Positions 16,426 to 25,667 of a stretch of DNA of 60,195 bases are shown here, piece after piece. Positions within the stretch are counted from its first letter, which is position 1. The number at the start of each line of letters is the position of its first letter. Under the pieces are notes generated by a model. The model was given only the letters and a program-made list of their open reading frames with translations, did no database searches and was not told the origin of the DNA. The position numbers were made by a program, and so were the translations under genes. The stretch comes from Bacteroidales bacterium UBA3808 (lineage in GTDB: Bacteria; Bacteroidota; Bacteroidia; Bacteroidales; Paludibacteraceae): the NCBI GenBank assembly GCA_002369075.1, contig DFEG01000038.1, positions 1 through 60,195 on the forward strand, in the 5' to 3' direction.

Positions 16426-17033
16426 AGGGGTAGGTATATAACGTATTTGTTATCAAACCACTTAGTACCGAACCAAGTACTGCACGGAGTGAGCTCCGCC
16501 TCTTTGAAGGGGCGGAGTTCTTCTGTCAAATCACCGCCTTTGAGTACTACCAGGCCGTTTGGAACGGCATTCTTGTGTTTGTTGGATATATTCTTCCGTA
16601 CCAGTTTCACCAAATCGGGTAGGGGCATTACGGCACGGGAGACAACGAAATCGAATTTCTGCTTCTCCTCCTCTGCGCGCTCTTGCTTGCAGACTACGTT
16701 CGTCAGCCCGAGTGCCTGTGCAACCTCGGCAGCCACCTTGATCTTCTTGCCGATAGAATCAATCAGCAGGAACTGACACTCGGGAAAGAGGATCGCCAAC
16801 GGGATTCCCGGGAAACCGCCGCCTGTACCGACGTCCATAATCGTGGTACCGGGCTGGAAAGGCAGCAGCTTGGCGATGGCGAGCGAGTGGAGCACGTGGT
16901 GCTCATACAGATTATCAATGTCCTTGCGCGAGATCACATTGATCTTGCTGTTCCAGTCGCGATAAAGCGCGTCAAGCTGAGCAAATTGCTCAGCCTGACG
17001 ATCGGTTAGTTTGAAGTATTCAGAAATGATCAT
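16422..17033 (-). CDS. rsmG: 16S rRNA (guanine527-N7)-methyltransferase
   Basis: RsmG (GidB) uses S-adenosylmethionine to methylate G527 of 16S rRNA; loss gives low-level streptomycin resistance. The 203-residue protein has the Rossmann SAM site MDVGTGGGFPGIPLAILFP, the following acidic LLIDSIGKKIKV, the KQERAEE segment and DFVVSRAVMPLPDL. Length is typical. It converges with rubredoxin, sharing 3 nt of stop codons. A 7-bp-period repeat (17039-17066) fills the gap between its start and the YebC-family gene upstream. Confidence 0.95.
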   Translation of the reverse strand: MIISEYFKLTDRQAEQFAQLDALYRDWNSKINVISRKDIDNLYEHHVLHSLAIAKLLPFQPGTTIMDVGTGGGFPGIPLAILFPECQFLLIDSIGKKIKVAAEVAQALGLTNVVCKQERAEEEKQKFDFVVSRAVMPLPDLVKLVRKNISNKHKNAVPNGLVVLKGGDLTEELRPFKEAELTPCSTWFGTKWFDNKYVIYLPL

Positions 17034-17065
17034 AGGTCTTTCGACTATTTGCTTTCGACTTTCGA

Positions 17066-17785
17066 CTACTCCGCCATATTGGTAAACACATTTTGTACAT
17101 CCTCGTCCTCTTCGATCTTGTCGATGAGTTTCTGTACGGACTCGCGCTGCTCGTCGGTCAGCTCTTTGGTGTCGTTCGGGATGCGTACAAACTCCATAGA
17201 CTGGATCTCGAAACCGTTGTCCTCAAGGTATTTCTGCATGTTGATAGCCTCGTTGAAATCCGAGTAGATGACGATGGTGTTCTCCTCCTCATCTACGCCC
17301 AACTCCTCTACGCCGAAATCAATCAACTCAAGCTCCAGTTCGTCCAGATCAATGCCGTCCTTCATCGTTACAGTGAAGCACGCTTTACGGTCGAAGAGGA
17401 ACTGCAAGCTACCCTGTGTACCGAGCGTACCGCCGAACTTGGTGAAGTAAGAACGGATGTTAGCTACCGTACGCATGTGGTTGTCGGTAGCGGTCTCCAC
17501 GAAGATAGCAATGCCATGTGGACCGTATCCCTCGTAGTTGATTTCCTTGTAGCCCTCGGATGACTTGTCGGTCGCTTTCTTGATGGCGCGGTCAATGTTG
17601 TCCTTCGGCATGTTCTCACGCTTGCATTGTTGGATCAGCGTGCGCAGACGCGGGTTGGAATCAGGATCCGGTCCGCCCTCACGGGCTGCTATAGTAATCT
17701 CTTTTCCTAATTTGGTAAATGTGCGGGACATGTGCCCCCAGCGTTTCAGTTTTGTTGCTTTTCTATATTCAAAAGCTCTTCCCAT
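17066..17785 (-). CDS. YebC/PmpR family protein
   Basis: The 239-residue protein has the YebC family signature from residue 1: MGRAFEYRKATKLKRWGHMS, FTKLGKEITIAAREGG, then ENMPKDNIDRAIKKA and YEGYGPHGIAIFVE. The family was long annotated as a transcriptional regulator; some members were more recently shown to act on ribosomes stalled at proline-rich stretches. The sequence does not decide between these roles. Length is typical, and the start at 17785 fits the conserved N-terminus. It lies between rsmG and the OmpA-like gene on the same strand. Confidence 0.93.
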   Translation of the reverse strand: MGRAFEYRKATKLKRWGHMSRTFTKLGKEITIAAREGGPDPDSNPRLRTLIQQCKRENMPKDNIDRAIKKATDKSSEGYKEINYEGYGPHGIAIFVETATDNHMRTVANIRSYFTKFGGTLGTQGSLQFLFDRKACFTVTMKDGIDLDELELELIDFGVEELGVDEEENTIVIYSDFNEAINMQKYLEDNGFEIQSMEFVRIPNDTKELTDEQRESVQKLIDKIEEDEDVQNVFTNMAE

Positions 17786-17863
17786 AATTGTATTTTGTTT
17801 TAATTGTTAATGAATATTAGTTAGGTGGCGGCCGGTCAGAGCCGCCACCCAAAAGCAGGTAGC

Positions 17864-20494
17864 TTACTTGACTACTGCAGTACTGTCAGCAGGAGCGGCA
17901 GGAACCGGATCAGCGTGGTCAAGAACGCTCTCGTAATGAACTTCCTCGAACGTGATCTTGAACTCAACGCGGCGGTTCTTGGCACGACCGGCTTTCGTCT
18001 TGTTGTCTGCGATAGGCACATCTGGACCATAACCTACAGCGGTCATACGCTGGAAGTCCACACCTTGCGCAATGAGGTAGTCGCGAACGGCATTGGCACG
18101 CTTCTCGGACAACTCTTTGTTCAACTCGTACTTGCCGGTGTTATCCGTGTGACCCTGAACCTCTACGATATAGTCCTTGTTCTCAATGAAGATATTGGCA
18201 ATCTGGTTGAGCAGCGGGTAAGACTTCTTCTTGATATTCGCCTTGCCGGTCTCAAACTCGATACCTTGCATGGCTTTCTTGAGCAGGTTGCGTACCTCAC
18301 GTTTAACCTCAGGACAACCCTTGTTCTCCTTCAAACCGGGAACAGTCGGACACTCGTCGATGTAATCAGGTACACCGTCGTTATCGCTGTCGAGTACACA
18401 ACCCTTGGCGTCAACATGGCCGCGAGCTGCCTCCGGAGTACCCGGACACTCGTCTATATAATCAGGTACACCGTCTCCGTCGGTGTCAATCGGGCAACCC
18501 TTCTCATCGACCTTGCCGTAAGCCTCTGCCGGCGTACCGGGGCACTCGTCGAGATAGTCAGGTACACCGTCACCGTCGGTGTCGATCGGACAACCCTTTG
18601 CGTCCACCTTGCCGTAAGCTTCTGCCGGCGTACCCGGACACTCGTCGAGATAGTCAGGAACACCGTCACCGTCGGTATCGATCGGACAACCTACACTGTC
18701 CACCATGCCATAAGCCTCTTTCGGGGTGTTTGGACACTTGTCTTTGTAGTCCTCTACGCCGTCACCGTCGGTATCCAAAGCACAACCTACGCTGTCCACA
18801 TAGCCGATGGCGGCAGCCGGAGTACCGGGGCAGTGATCCAGATAGTCAGGCACACCGTCATGGTCGGTATCAATCGGGCAGCCTACGCTGTCCACTTGCA
18901 CGCCGCGCGGAGTCTCGGGACACATGTCTATCTTGTCCCATACTCCGTCTTTATCCTTGTCGCGACGGTTGGAGCCCCACACAATGGAGAAACCGAGTGC
19001 TACATTGACGGTCTTGGCTTTGTCCGGCAGTAAATACTGTTTCGGAGCCGAGGCATTGCTGTTGGGCAGGGCTGCATAACTCGTCGGGATATAATCCATG
19101 GCGAGGGTCAGGTTAATACCGTCGTACGGCATGAAACCAAGACCGGCGCCTATGTTACTGTACTTACCGTTCTCCAATAGCGAGTAGCTGGCGGCAATGT
19201 TAAACCAGTTTACGGGGCGGAAAGCGACACCCAGCGTAATCTCCTCGTACAAACGGGCATTGTGGAGACGGGTGGCGGAAACGATGCCCACGCCTACGCG
19301 GTTGTCCCAGAAATTGGCATCCAGACCTATGTTCAGACGGGCAGTTGTCATGCGGGCTGTGCCCGTACCGCCTTGCGCTAAAGTCACGCCGTTAAGCAGT
19401 CCTTTCAGACGGTTGGTAACGGTATCCATCAGGATCTGGGTGGAGAAATTACCCTGTGCATCACGGTAAGCCGGATCGTTGTAATCAATCTGACCGGCAC
19501 CGGTGAAAGTGGTATCCACATGTGCGGTATAGCGGTTGTTTCGCTGCCAGTAGATAAATCCAAGGTCGGTAAGAGCGGCGCTAATCTGCAGGTTCTCAAT
19601 CGGTTTATAGGTAAAACCGAAATCCAAAGCAGCTCCGTAGCCGGACGGATTCAGCAGTTGGAGGGCAAGGGCTTTCGGATCCTGGGTATTGATCAGCTGG
19701 CTTTGGTCAAACGTACCGTCGCTGAAACCATTGATGATCTGGTTTACGTTCTTGCCGGCGATATAGGAGTTAAAATATTGGTAGTTAACAGGTGCCGCAA
19801 TATCCAGATCGACATCACCGCGCAGCTTCCACTCCTTGGTACTGGCATTGATGGCGAGGTTGGAAGAACCCATATTGGCGTATGCGTGACCCATCAGGAA
19901 TTTTACCTTACCACCGATGGTCCAGTGCTCGTTCAGTTGATAGCTATAACCTCCGCTAACCTCTGTGTATATGGTAGAACGCGCACCTAATCCCATTAAG
20001 TTTATGGTGTTGATTCCGTTCAAGTTCTTCATTCCGCCATCCAAGAAGAAATCAAAGATGGATTTCGGAACCGTCGTACCGCCTTCGATACGCTCGTTGA
20101 TACCGATGGTCACGTAACCTACGTCTTTATGACGGAAACCGAAATTGACGATACTGAACATTGCGCCGCCGTTCATGTAAGTCACATTACGCATCGTGCG
20201 CAGAAAGGCGTTCCTGTCTCCGTTCGGATGGAGCGGAGTAATGGTCTTTCCGGTGGTCGGATCGATATAGAAAATATCGCTCATCGTCAGCGAGTTATTC
20301 CCTACAGTCATGCTGGACCATCCTAAAGGTGTGAAGTTGACGTAGCCTTGGCTCACCGGTTGGAACGCCGGGTTGATTGTATGACGCATCGGGGCGTTCT
20401 CCAGGAAATAGAGTGTATTCACCTGTTGCGCACTCGCGTTGACTGCGATGATTGCCACGAGGGCTGCAAGAAGAATTTTATGTATTCGTTTCAT
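17864..20494 (-). CDS. DUF5723 / TSP3 repeat / OmpA outer-membrane protein
   Basis: The 876-residue protein begins with a signal peptide (MKRIHKILLAALVAIIAVNASA). Residues about 23-500 form a predicted beta-barrel of the DUF5723 type (NTLYFLENAPMRHTINPAF near the start). From about 515 to 725 come thrombospondin type 3 calcium-binding repeats (DTDGDGVPDYLDECPGTP and variants). The C-terminal OmpA domain (about 740-850) has the peptidoglycan-binding motif VEVQGHTDNTGKYELN and NRRVEFKITF. Thus it probably spans the outer membrane and reaches peptidoglycan through a calcium-stiffened stalk. It is 13 bp downstream of a large lipoprotein gene in the same operon, so the two probably work together at the outer membrane. 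Confidence 0.9.
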   Translation of the reverse strand: MKRIHKILLAALVAIIAVNASAQQVNTLYFLENAPMRHTINPAFQPVSQGYVNFTPLGWSSMTVGNNSLTMSDIFYIDPTTGKTITPLHPNGDRNAFLRTMRNVTYMNGGAMFSIVNFGFRHKDVGYVTIGINERIEGGTTVPKSIFDFFLDGGMKNLNGINTINLMGLGARSTIYTEVSGGYSYQLNEHWTIGGKVKFLMGHAYANMGSSNLAINASTKEWKLRGDVDLDIAAPVNYQYFNSYIAGKNVNQIINGFSDGTFDQSQLINTQDPKALALQLLNPSGYGAALDFGFTYKPIENLQISAALTDLGFIYWQRNNRYTAHVDTTFTGAGQIDYNDPAYRDAQGNFSTQILMDTVTNRLKGLLNGVTLAQGGTGTARMTTARLNIGLDANFWDNRVGVGIVSATRLHNARLYEEITLGVAFRPVNWFNIAASYSLLENGKYSNIGAGLGFMPYDGINLTLAMDYIPTSYAALPNSNASAPKQYLLPDKAKTVNVALGFSIVWGSNRRDKDKDGVWDKIDMCPETPRGVQVDSVGCPIDTDHDGVPDYLDHCPGTPAAAIGYVDSVGCALDTDGDGVEDYKDKCPNTPKEAYGMVDSVGCPIDTDGDGVPDYLDECPGTPAEAYGKVDAKGCPIDTDGDGVPDYLDECPGTPAEAYGKVDEKGCPIDTDGDGVPDYIDECPGTPEAARGHVDAKGCVLDSDNDGVPDYIDECPTVPGLKENKGCPEVKREVRNLLKKAMQGIEFETGKANIKKKSYPLLNQIANIFIENKDYIVEVQGHTDNTGKYELNKELSEKRANAVRDYLIAQGVDFQRMTAVGYGPDVPIADNKTKAGRAKNRRVEFKITFEEVHYESVLDHADPVPAAPADSTAVVK
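18340..18960 (-). repeat. TSP3 coding repeats of about 96 bp
   Basis: Within the OmpA-like gene at least seven units of about 32 codons repeat the pattern PxDTDGDGVPDYLDECPGTP plus AEAYGKVDxKGC. The two middle copies are nearly identical at protein level and very similar at DNA level, which would allow copy-number change by recombination. Confidence 0.85.
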
Positions 20495-20507
20495 TTTTCA
20501 GCCCTCC

Positions 20508-22400
20508 TTATTTATTTTGCTTGTTTTGGTTGTTGAAATTAAACCTTGCGTCCACATTGGCGGTCACACCGATCCAGACTTTAATGTTGTCGGTGTTCAG
20601 AATGCTCACTTTGGTCAGCCCTTGCTGGTAAGCACTCTTCAGAGACTCGTCGTCCACGACAACGGTGTACACAAGTTGTTTGATCTCCGGCAGCAGGTCG
20701 ATCTTGTCCTGTGTCAGGTACGCAAGAATCTGTGTCTTGCCCGGAGCGGCTTTGTGCCATCCGCCGTTGTTGGCGTAAGCAGGAGCGGTCAGACGGATCG
20801 TGTCGGTCTCGAACAGAACCAGCGGCTTGCTGGAATCCGTCGGATCCTTGATCACCTCTCCGCGCTCATTCAAGCAACGCATGTAAGCCTTTGCACAAAC
20901 CGGCAGGTTGTTCTCCGCCTCCAAAACAGCGCGCAGCTCGTTCACGTGGAGCGAGTCGATCTCTTTTACTTCCGCCAGAAGCGAATCCAAGGTATAACGG
21001 CTCAGATTGATGTTTTTCACCGTGTCGGAATAGTCGATATGCAGCCCCTCGTTGAACATAAGCGGCAGTGTGGCGGTCGCCTTGATCTTGATGGCTGTGT
21101 TATTGGTCACACGGATTTGCGGAGTCTGCTGCTCGTCGAACTTGACGGCGAACTTATACCCTAATTTCTGCGGAATGTTGCGGAACAGACGATGTATCTG
21201 ACCGCCCTGTACAGTATTGTCGAAACGGACGTTCATGCGGGTTGTGGAGTCGCCTATCTGGCTGGAAAGCGGCAGGTACTGGCCTTCCACGAAGGTCACG
21301 CGGCGGTAGGTCTTGCCCTCTTCAAAGGTGGCGTCTGTACGCACGCCGTTGTGATCCACGCCGAAGATATACGCGCTGTCGATGAGAAGCGCACCGGCAA
21401 TCTTGGTGCCGATATTGACGTTCACTACGGGATCAGAGAACGGAATGCTGGAGCGGGTCAGGAAATCCAGAGCCCCCCAACTCTCGCCCAAATCCACTAC
21501 TTCCTCGCTATGCATGTCACTGGACGGGCGGAACATACCCCAGATGGCGGTGTAGTCAATGAACTGGACGCCCAAGGTGTAGTTGAACTTGGCATCGGTC
21601 GGTACCTCTACCTGCTGTCCGGCAGGGATGGTGAACGTGAAATGTACCGTGAATTGGCAGGTGTCCACCACATTGTTCTGATAAGCCGTCCAGCCGCTCG
21701 GGTGGCGGTTGTTCATCAATACAATACTGAAGTTGTCCACGTTGGTCGGCACCTCTTTGCGGTAGTCAAATTTAGACCTGTCGGTGTCACGCGTCTTGTC
21801 ATAAACGGTCATCGTGTTACCTGCGGCACGGGTAATCTGCGGACCTAAATCCAAGGTCACCTGATCAATCCACTCCCATTGGAGAGGCAGGTGGCTCGTG
21901 TCGATCAGCGAGGTGAAGCTCGCCATGTCAATCAGCGCGCTGTCCAGACGCTCGCCTAAGGTGTTGGAGGCATTGTTGATGCCGTTCAACTGAAGAACCA
22001 ACGGGAAATCCAGCGTGATGGGCTCACCGTTGCCGGTTACCTTGCCGTTCATACTCAGCATGGCTGCCAGAGCAGGATTTTCCTTCAACTTGTCATACAC
22101 ATTCAACGAGAGTGTTTTCTCTGAAATGTGTTGTTTTAGATCCACTTGGTGATAATAACGGGAGATGGTCGTGTCAATCTGATAAGTCAGGACACCCTTG
22201 TTGTTCATGGTGTCCACATACAGATTCTTGACATCACCGATAAAATCGCCCACGGTCATGTTTACAGATCCAACCGGCAGTGCAATTCCGAGTCCCAATT
22301 GACTGGTCGTGTCAATGTTGTTGAGATCAACCCTTGATTGGCAACCCAACAATACACATCCGATTGTAAACGTACAAAAAGCGTGTAGATGTTTGTTCAT
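20508..22400 (-). CDS. Large outer-membrane lipoprotein of unknown function
   Basis: The 630-residue protein has a lipoprotein signal ending in IGCVLLGCQ, so it is lipid-anchored. The body is beta-rich (LGLGIALPVGSVNMTVGDF, IDTTSQ, VTLDLGPQITR) and resembles a series of beta-sandwich or jelly-roll segments, but I cannot name the family. Genes like it next to DUF5723/OmpA proteins look like a conserved pairing in Bacteroidales. The gap to the OmpA-like gene is 13 bp and a promoter lies upstream at 22457-22488, so the two form an operon. It may be the periplasmic or surface partner of that protein. Confidence 0.8.
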   Translation of the reverse strand: MNKHLHAFCTFTIGCVLLGCQSRVDLNNIDTTSQLGLGIALPVGSVNMTVGDFIGDVKNLYVDTMNNKGVLTYQIDTTISRYYHQVDLKQHISEKTLSLNVYDKLKENPALAAMLSMNGKVTGNGEPITLDFPLVLQLNGINNASNTLGERLDSALIDMASFTSLIDTSHLPLQWEWIDQVTLDLGPQITRAAGNTMTVYDKTRDTDRSKFDYRKEVPTNVDNFSIVLMNNRHPSGWTAYQNNVVDTCQFTVHFTFTIPAGQQVEVPTDAKFNYTLGVQFIDYTAIWGMFRPSSDMHSEEVVDLGESWGALDFLTRSSIPFSDPVVNVNIGTKIAGALLIDSAYIFGVDHNGVRTDATFEEGKTYRRVTFVEGQYLPLSSQIGDSTTRMNVRFDNTVQGGQIHRLFRNIPQKLGYKFAVKFDEQQTPQIRVTNNTAIKIKATATLPLMFNEGLHIDYSDTVKNINLSRYTLDSLLAEVKEIDSLHVNELRAVLEAENNLPVCAKAYMRCLNERGEVIKDPTDSSKPLVLFETDTIRLTAPAYANNGGWHKAAPGKTQILAYLTQDKIDLLPEIKQLVYTVVVDDESLKSAYQQGLTKVSILNTDNIKVWIGVTANVDARFNFNNQNKQNK

Positions 22401-22456
22401 AATGTTTATTAATTATAAATTATAAGAATTGGTTTGATGATTTCACATTCCGCGTG

Positions 22457-22488
22457 CAAAATTACAAAAAAATATCCATATACACAAG
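22457..22488 (-). promoter_or_regulatory. Promoter of the lipoprotein-OmpA operon
   Basis: On the minus strand TAATTTTG (22457-22464) and CTTG (22485-22488) are separated by 20 bp, close to the Bacteroidota consensus. Transcription would start about 50 bp before the ATG at 22400. Confidence 0.55.
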
Positions 22489-22502
22489 TATTTTCGGAAA
22501 AA

Positions 22503-23909
22503 TCAGCGCAATAAGTATATTTTTTCCGTAGAACGGGTCACTGCGGTGTACAGCCACCTCCTGTATTCCCGTTTTTCCGGTTCGTCCAACTCGCTGATCC
22601 GCTCCTCTCCCAGACCGTTGTCTATATAGACATGCTTCCATTGCCCGCCTTGGGCTTTATGGCATGTCACGCAGTAGGCAAAACGTACCTGCAGGGCGTT
22701 GTAGTAGGGCGATTCGTATATCTTTTTGACAAGTTCTTTTTTGTTCCGTATCTCCGGATAATCCTCCGCAATGCGGCTGAAGAGTTCGCGCTGGAGGGTG
22801 TAGTTCGCTTCCGGGCTGTCGGTCATGAGCGTGTCTATCCACACTAGCGCCTCTATCTCCCAGTCGTAATCCACCGACCGCAAAGCCGCTTTGGCAAACT
22901 GGAAACCGTACAGCTCGTGACGGTTGCTCAGTCGCTCTATCTCGAACATGTCACCGTTGGCGATAAACTCCAGGTCCTTGTACTCTTGCGCCCAGAAATA
23001 ATTGTTTTTGGTTACCATCAGTCTGTCGCCGTTGGATATCTCGTCCTCTTTCCACAATACCCGTGCGCGTACGCCTCCGTTGTAGAGATTGGTCATCTTG
23101 TTGCTTCTGGCGATGATAAGTGTCTCTTCTGCACCCACTTCACGCCAACTCTCCTCCAACCGCTCGACCACCTCTTCGCCCGGCACTTTGATAATATCCC
23201 TGCCGTTGGGCTGAACGGTAATCGCCCCGTTTCTGATTTTCGTTGCCTCGCTCAAAACGCCGCTGTCCAAGGCTTGGCGCGCCACTTCCGATAACTGGTG
23301 GCATCTCACTTCCAACCCGTAGCCTCGCATGAAATCTTCGTCCAGCGCCGGGCTGTAGCTGCTGCCTACAGGCGGTAACTGGGCATCGTCGCCGAGAAGC
23401 AGCAGACTGCACCCCTGTCCGTTATAGACGTACTTCACCAAGTCGTCCAGCAAACTGCCGCTGCCAAAAGCGGATGGCTGAGAACTGACTGCTGACGGCT
23501 GGTTACTGAGCATGGAGGCTTCATCGACGATGAAGAGGGTGTTCTTTCGCAGGTTGTCACTTAGCGTGAAGACCTCGCCGCCCAACCGGTTGAGCCGGTA
23601 TATCTGTTTATGGATTGTGTATGCCGGCGCGCCCGAGTAACGGCTCAGCACTTTGGCTGCACGACCGGTCGGAGCCAGTAGCACGCACGGCTGTTTCAGA
23701 CTTCCTAACGCTCGTACCAGCGCACTTACTACGCTCGTCTTACCCGTACCCGCATAGCCGCGCAGGATAAACGCCTTGTGCGCGTCGCGGGAAACCAAAA
23801 AAGCACCGAGTGCCAGGAAGAGACCTTCCTTCTCCGCGTTCGGTTCAAACGGCAGTTCCGCCTTGATACGACCTATTATGAAGTCTTCTAACATCCTCAA
23901 CTTGCCCAA
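22503..23909 (-). CDS. RecD-like (Dda-type) ATP-dependent DNA helicase
   Basis: The 468-residue protein is a superfamily 1 5'-3' helicase of the stand-alone RecD2/Dda type. Visible motifs are Walker A (RGYAGTGKTSVVSAL, about residue 47), Walker B (FIVDEASMLS), motif III (LLLGDDAQLPPVGSSY) and the C-terminal UvrD_C_2 region (AYCVTCHKAQGGQWKHVYI and YTAVTRSTEKIYLL). Between DEASMLS and LLDDLVKYVY lies an extra stretch NQPSAVSSQPSAFGSG encoded by a 7-bp-period array (23475-23510), which looks like an insertion in a solvent loop after Walker B. A role in repair or replication restart is likely. Confidence 0.88.
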   Translation of the reverse strand: MGKLRMLEDFIIGRIKAELPFEPNAEKEGLFLALGAFLVSRDAHKAFILRGYAGTGKTSVVSALVRALGSLKQPCVLLAPTGRAAKVLSRYSGAPAYTIHKQIYRLNRLGGEVFTLSDNLRKNTLFIVDEASMLSNQPSAVSSQPSAFGSGSLLDDLVKYVYNGQGCSLLLLGDDAQLPPVGSSYSPALDEDFMRGYGLEVRCHQLSEVARQALDSGVLSEATKIRNGAITVQPNGRDIIKVPGEEVVERLEESWREVGAEETLIIARSNKMTNLYNGGVRARVLWKEDEISNGDRLMVTKNNYFWAQEYKDLEFIANGDMFEIERLSNRHELYGFQFAKAALRSVDYDWEIEALVWIDTLMTDSPEANYTLQRELFSRIAEDYPEIRNKKELVKKIYESPYYNALQVRFAYCVTCHKAQGGQWKHVYIDNGLGEERISELDEPEKREYRRWLYTAVTRSTEKIYLLR

Positions 23910-23943
23910 GTACTCTCCTCATGCACATCGCATCGGTATTAAA

Positions 23944-23998
23944 CCATAGGATCACCATACAGTCACCATAGGATCACCATAGGATCACCATAGGATGA
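23944..23998 (+). repeat. 11-bp tandem repeat, 5 copies
   Basis: Five adjacent 11-bp units based on CCATAGGATCA (one variant CCATACAGTCA, the last CCATAGGATGA) lie upstream of the helicase start and before the SRP RNA promoter. No coding function is apparent. Confidence 0.9.
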
Positions 23999-24087
23999 GC
24001 ACTTTAAATGGTATTTTTTTTGCTATTTTCTATATATATACATAGTATATATATACTTTTTGTTCTGAATTTTTATTTTTCACAAAA

Positions 24088-24119
24088 CTTGCACAATTCA
24101 AAAAAAAGTTGTACCTTTG
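24088..24119 (+). promoter_or_regulatory. Promoter of the SRP RNA gene
   Basis: CTTG at 24088-24091 and TACCTTTG at 24112-24119 are 20 bp apart, with an A-tract in the spacer. It reads toward the SRP RNA, whose first predicted stem begins about 32 bp downstream. Confidence 0.65.
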
Positions 24120-24150
24120 CACTCGCTTTTAATGATTAAGCGCAATTTAT

Positions 24151-24250
24151 AGGGTAAGTCTTACACGACCAGCTCCCTCTGAACTCCCCCAGGCCTTGAC
24201 CGGAGCAAGGGTAGGAGGTTGTAGCGGTGCGATGTAAATCGCTTACCCTT
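24151..24250 (+). ncRNA. ffs: Signal recognition particle RNA (4.5S type)
   Basis: The roughly 100-nt RNA is closed by the terminal stem GGGTAAG (24152-24158) / CTTACCC (24242-24248). The centre has the SRP domain IV consensus: CTCCCCCAGGCC, then GACCGGAGCAAGGG and GTAGGAGG, so the symmetric and asymmetric loops that bind Ffh are present. It lacks the Alu domain, as in the small bacterial type. A promoter lies upstream and a T-run follows the terminal stem. It would pair with Ffh for co-translational targeting of membrane proteins. The exact 5' end is an estimate. Confidence 0.88.
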
Positions 24251-24256
24251 TTTTTA
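24240..24256 (+). terminator. SRP RNA 3' stem and T-run
   Basis: The CTTACCC half of the closing stem is followed directly by seven T residues (24249-24255). The T-run overlaps the TAA stop codon of the convergent subtilase gene (minus strand, 24254-24256). Confidence 0.6.
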
Positions 24257-25654
24257 TTCCACTCTCTGGCCCGCAAGGTTGTAAATGTGTCCGTGGCGGA
24301 AGATAAGGATCTGGTCTCCGCGGATGAACTTACGCGTCGGTTCTTCCTCCCGGATTTGTTCTATGTCCATTTCTTCTTCACTCCCCATCTGGTACGCTTT
24401 CCACGCATCGGGGATGCCGTAGCCGTAATGGTGGTTGGGGTCCGGAGAGGTGTAATGGTCTGCCGATTGGATGATCAGATCGCGTATCTGCATGGCATTC
24501 TTGTCAGGCAATGCGGACCATAGACTGGCGGCCATTCCCGCTAACAGAGGCGTCGCAAAACTGGTTCCGTTGGTGCGTACAATCACGCCGTTCGGATTAA
24601 TCAATACGGTTTGTACGCCTACGGCACAAACCTCTGGTTTGACACGTCCGTCAGAGCTGGGACCATAGCTGGAGAAATTCCCTATATTGCCGTCTATGTT
24701 AACGGCTCCAATGGTCAGAATACTGTCTGCATCTCCTGGAGCGCTGATAGTGCGCCACGCTGCATCCCCTTCGTTACCGGCGGCGGCGCAGACCAGCATC
24801 CCTTTGCGCGCTGCTATCGTTGCCGCGCGGCTCACACGCGTCGTCACGCCGTCCAGATCTGTCGTCTTGTCCAGGTTCCATTCTTCGTTATCGAATAGCC
24901 CGTACCCTAATGAAACCGAGAACACATTGACGCCCAACGAGTCCGCTTTCTCTAAGGCGGCTACCAGATTATCCATCTCTTTCGGGCTCTCTGTTTCGTA
25001 TTCCTCGCTCCGCATCAGGTAGTATTCGGCCTTCGTCGCGGCTCCGGAGAAACCCTCCGCAATACCGCTGATGGCACTCAGGCACTCTGTACCATGATTG
25101 CCGGTAGAACCATAAAAACTGTCGGCATCATCCGTGAAATCAAAATGCCCCAACTCCTGTTCTCGACGGAAACATTGCATCGTGTTGGCGTTGTGGAAAC
25201 CTCCGTCGCAGACCGCCATTAGGATGCCCTGCCCCTCAAAACCCTTATTATGAAGCGGTAGGAGGTTATAGGTTGCCAATTGTCCGTCTGTATAACTGTC
25301 CGTCGGTTCTTCTGCCCGCAGCCATTTGGGGGCTCTTGCCGGTGTGGCTGTGTTGTCGCTCTTACGCGTCATCTCCATTCCGCTCAGGAAGGTGAGACCC
25401 GCTATCTCAGCGGCTTGCTCTTCACTCATCTCTACCGTCGCGCCGTTGAACCAGCGGCTCGTGTGGTGAATCTTAACGCCTCTTGCGCGCAGACTGTCCA
25501 GATAAGCGGCACTCACGGGGTAATCCAACCCATCCGTCGGGATATCCCATTGGGCACGCTGCTCTACGGCGCGTGGCGATAATGCCGGCGCACTCGTCTG
25601 CGGCTTATCCGTAAATGACACAAAATAGATGTGAAGCAGAATAGCTAATAACAT
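24254..25654 (-). CDS. Secreted subtilisin-like serine protease (S8)
   Basis: The 466-residue protein starts with a hydrophobic segment (MLLAILLHIYFVSF), a probable signal peptide, followed by a short propeptide-like region. The S8 catalytic triad is present: Asp in LMAVCDGGFHN, His in TGNHGTECLSAISG and Ser in RTNGTSFATPLLAGMAA. The oxyanion Asn region is VCAAAGNEGD. The last 25 or so residues (KFIRGDQILIFRHGHIYNL) form the same kind of C-terminal tail as in the pectate lyase at 14577-16229, suggesting a shared secretion or anchoring signal. It converges with the SRP RNA. The start codon is next to a CATCTTT repeat (25661-25684) shared with the rlmD 3' end. Confidence 0.92.
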   Translation of the reverse strand: MLLAILLHIYFVSFTDKPQTSAPALSPRAVEQRAQWDIPTDGLDYPVSAAYLDSLRARGVKIHHTSRWFNGATVEMSEEQAAEIAGLTFLSGMEMTRKSDNTATPARAPKWLRAEEPTDSYTDGQLATYNLLPLHNKGFEGQGILMAVCDGGFHNANTMQCFRREQELGHFDFTDDADSFYGSTGNHGTECLSAISGIAEGFSGAATKAEYYLMRSEEYETESPKEMDNLVAALEKADSLGVNVFSVSLGYGLFDNEEWNLDKTTDLDGVTTRVSRAATIAARKGMLVCAAAGNEGDAAWRTISAPGDADSILTIGAVNIDGNIGNFSSYGPSSDGRVKPEVCAVGVQTVLINPNGVIVRTNGTSFATPLLAGMAASLWSALPDKNAMQIRDLIIQSADHYTSPDPNHHYGYGIPDAWKAYQMGSEEEMDIEQIREEEPTRKFIRGDQILIFRHGHIYNLAGQRVE

Positions 25655-25667
25655 AATTTTTCATCTT

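Noticed and set aside
23944..23998. CRISPR array
   Set aside because: The tandem units are 11 bp without spacers, and no cas genes are present. The same holds for the other short arrays.
24000..24060. Possible origin-like or terminator AT-rich palindrome (TATATATA runs)
   Set aside because: Simple AT alternation without flanking boxes or a T-run at a gene end; nothing specific can be supported.
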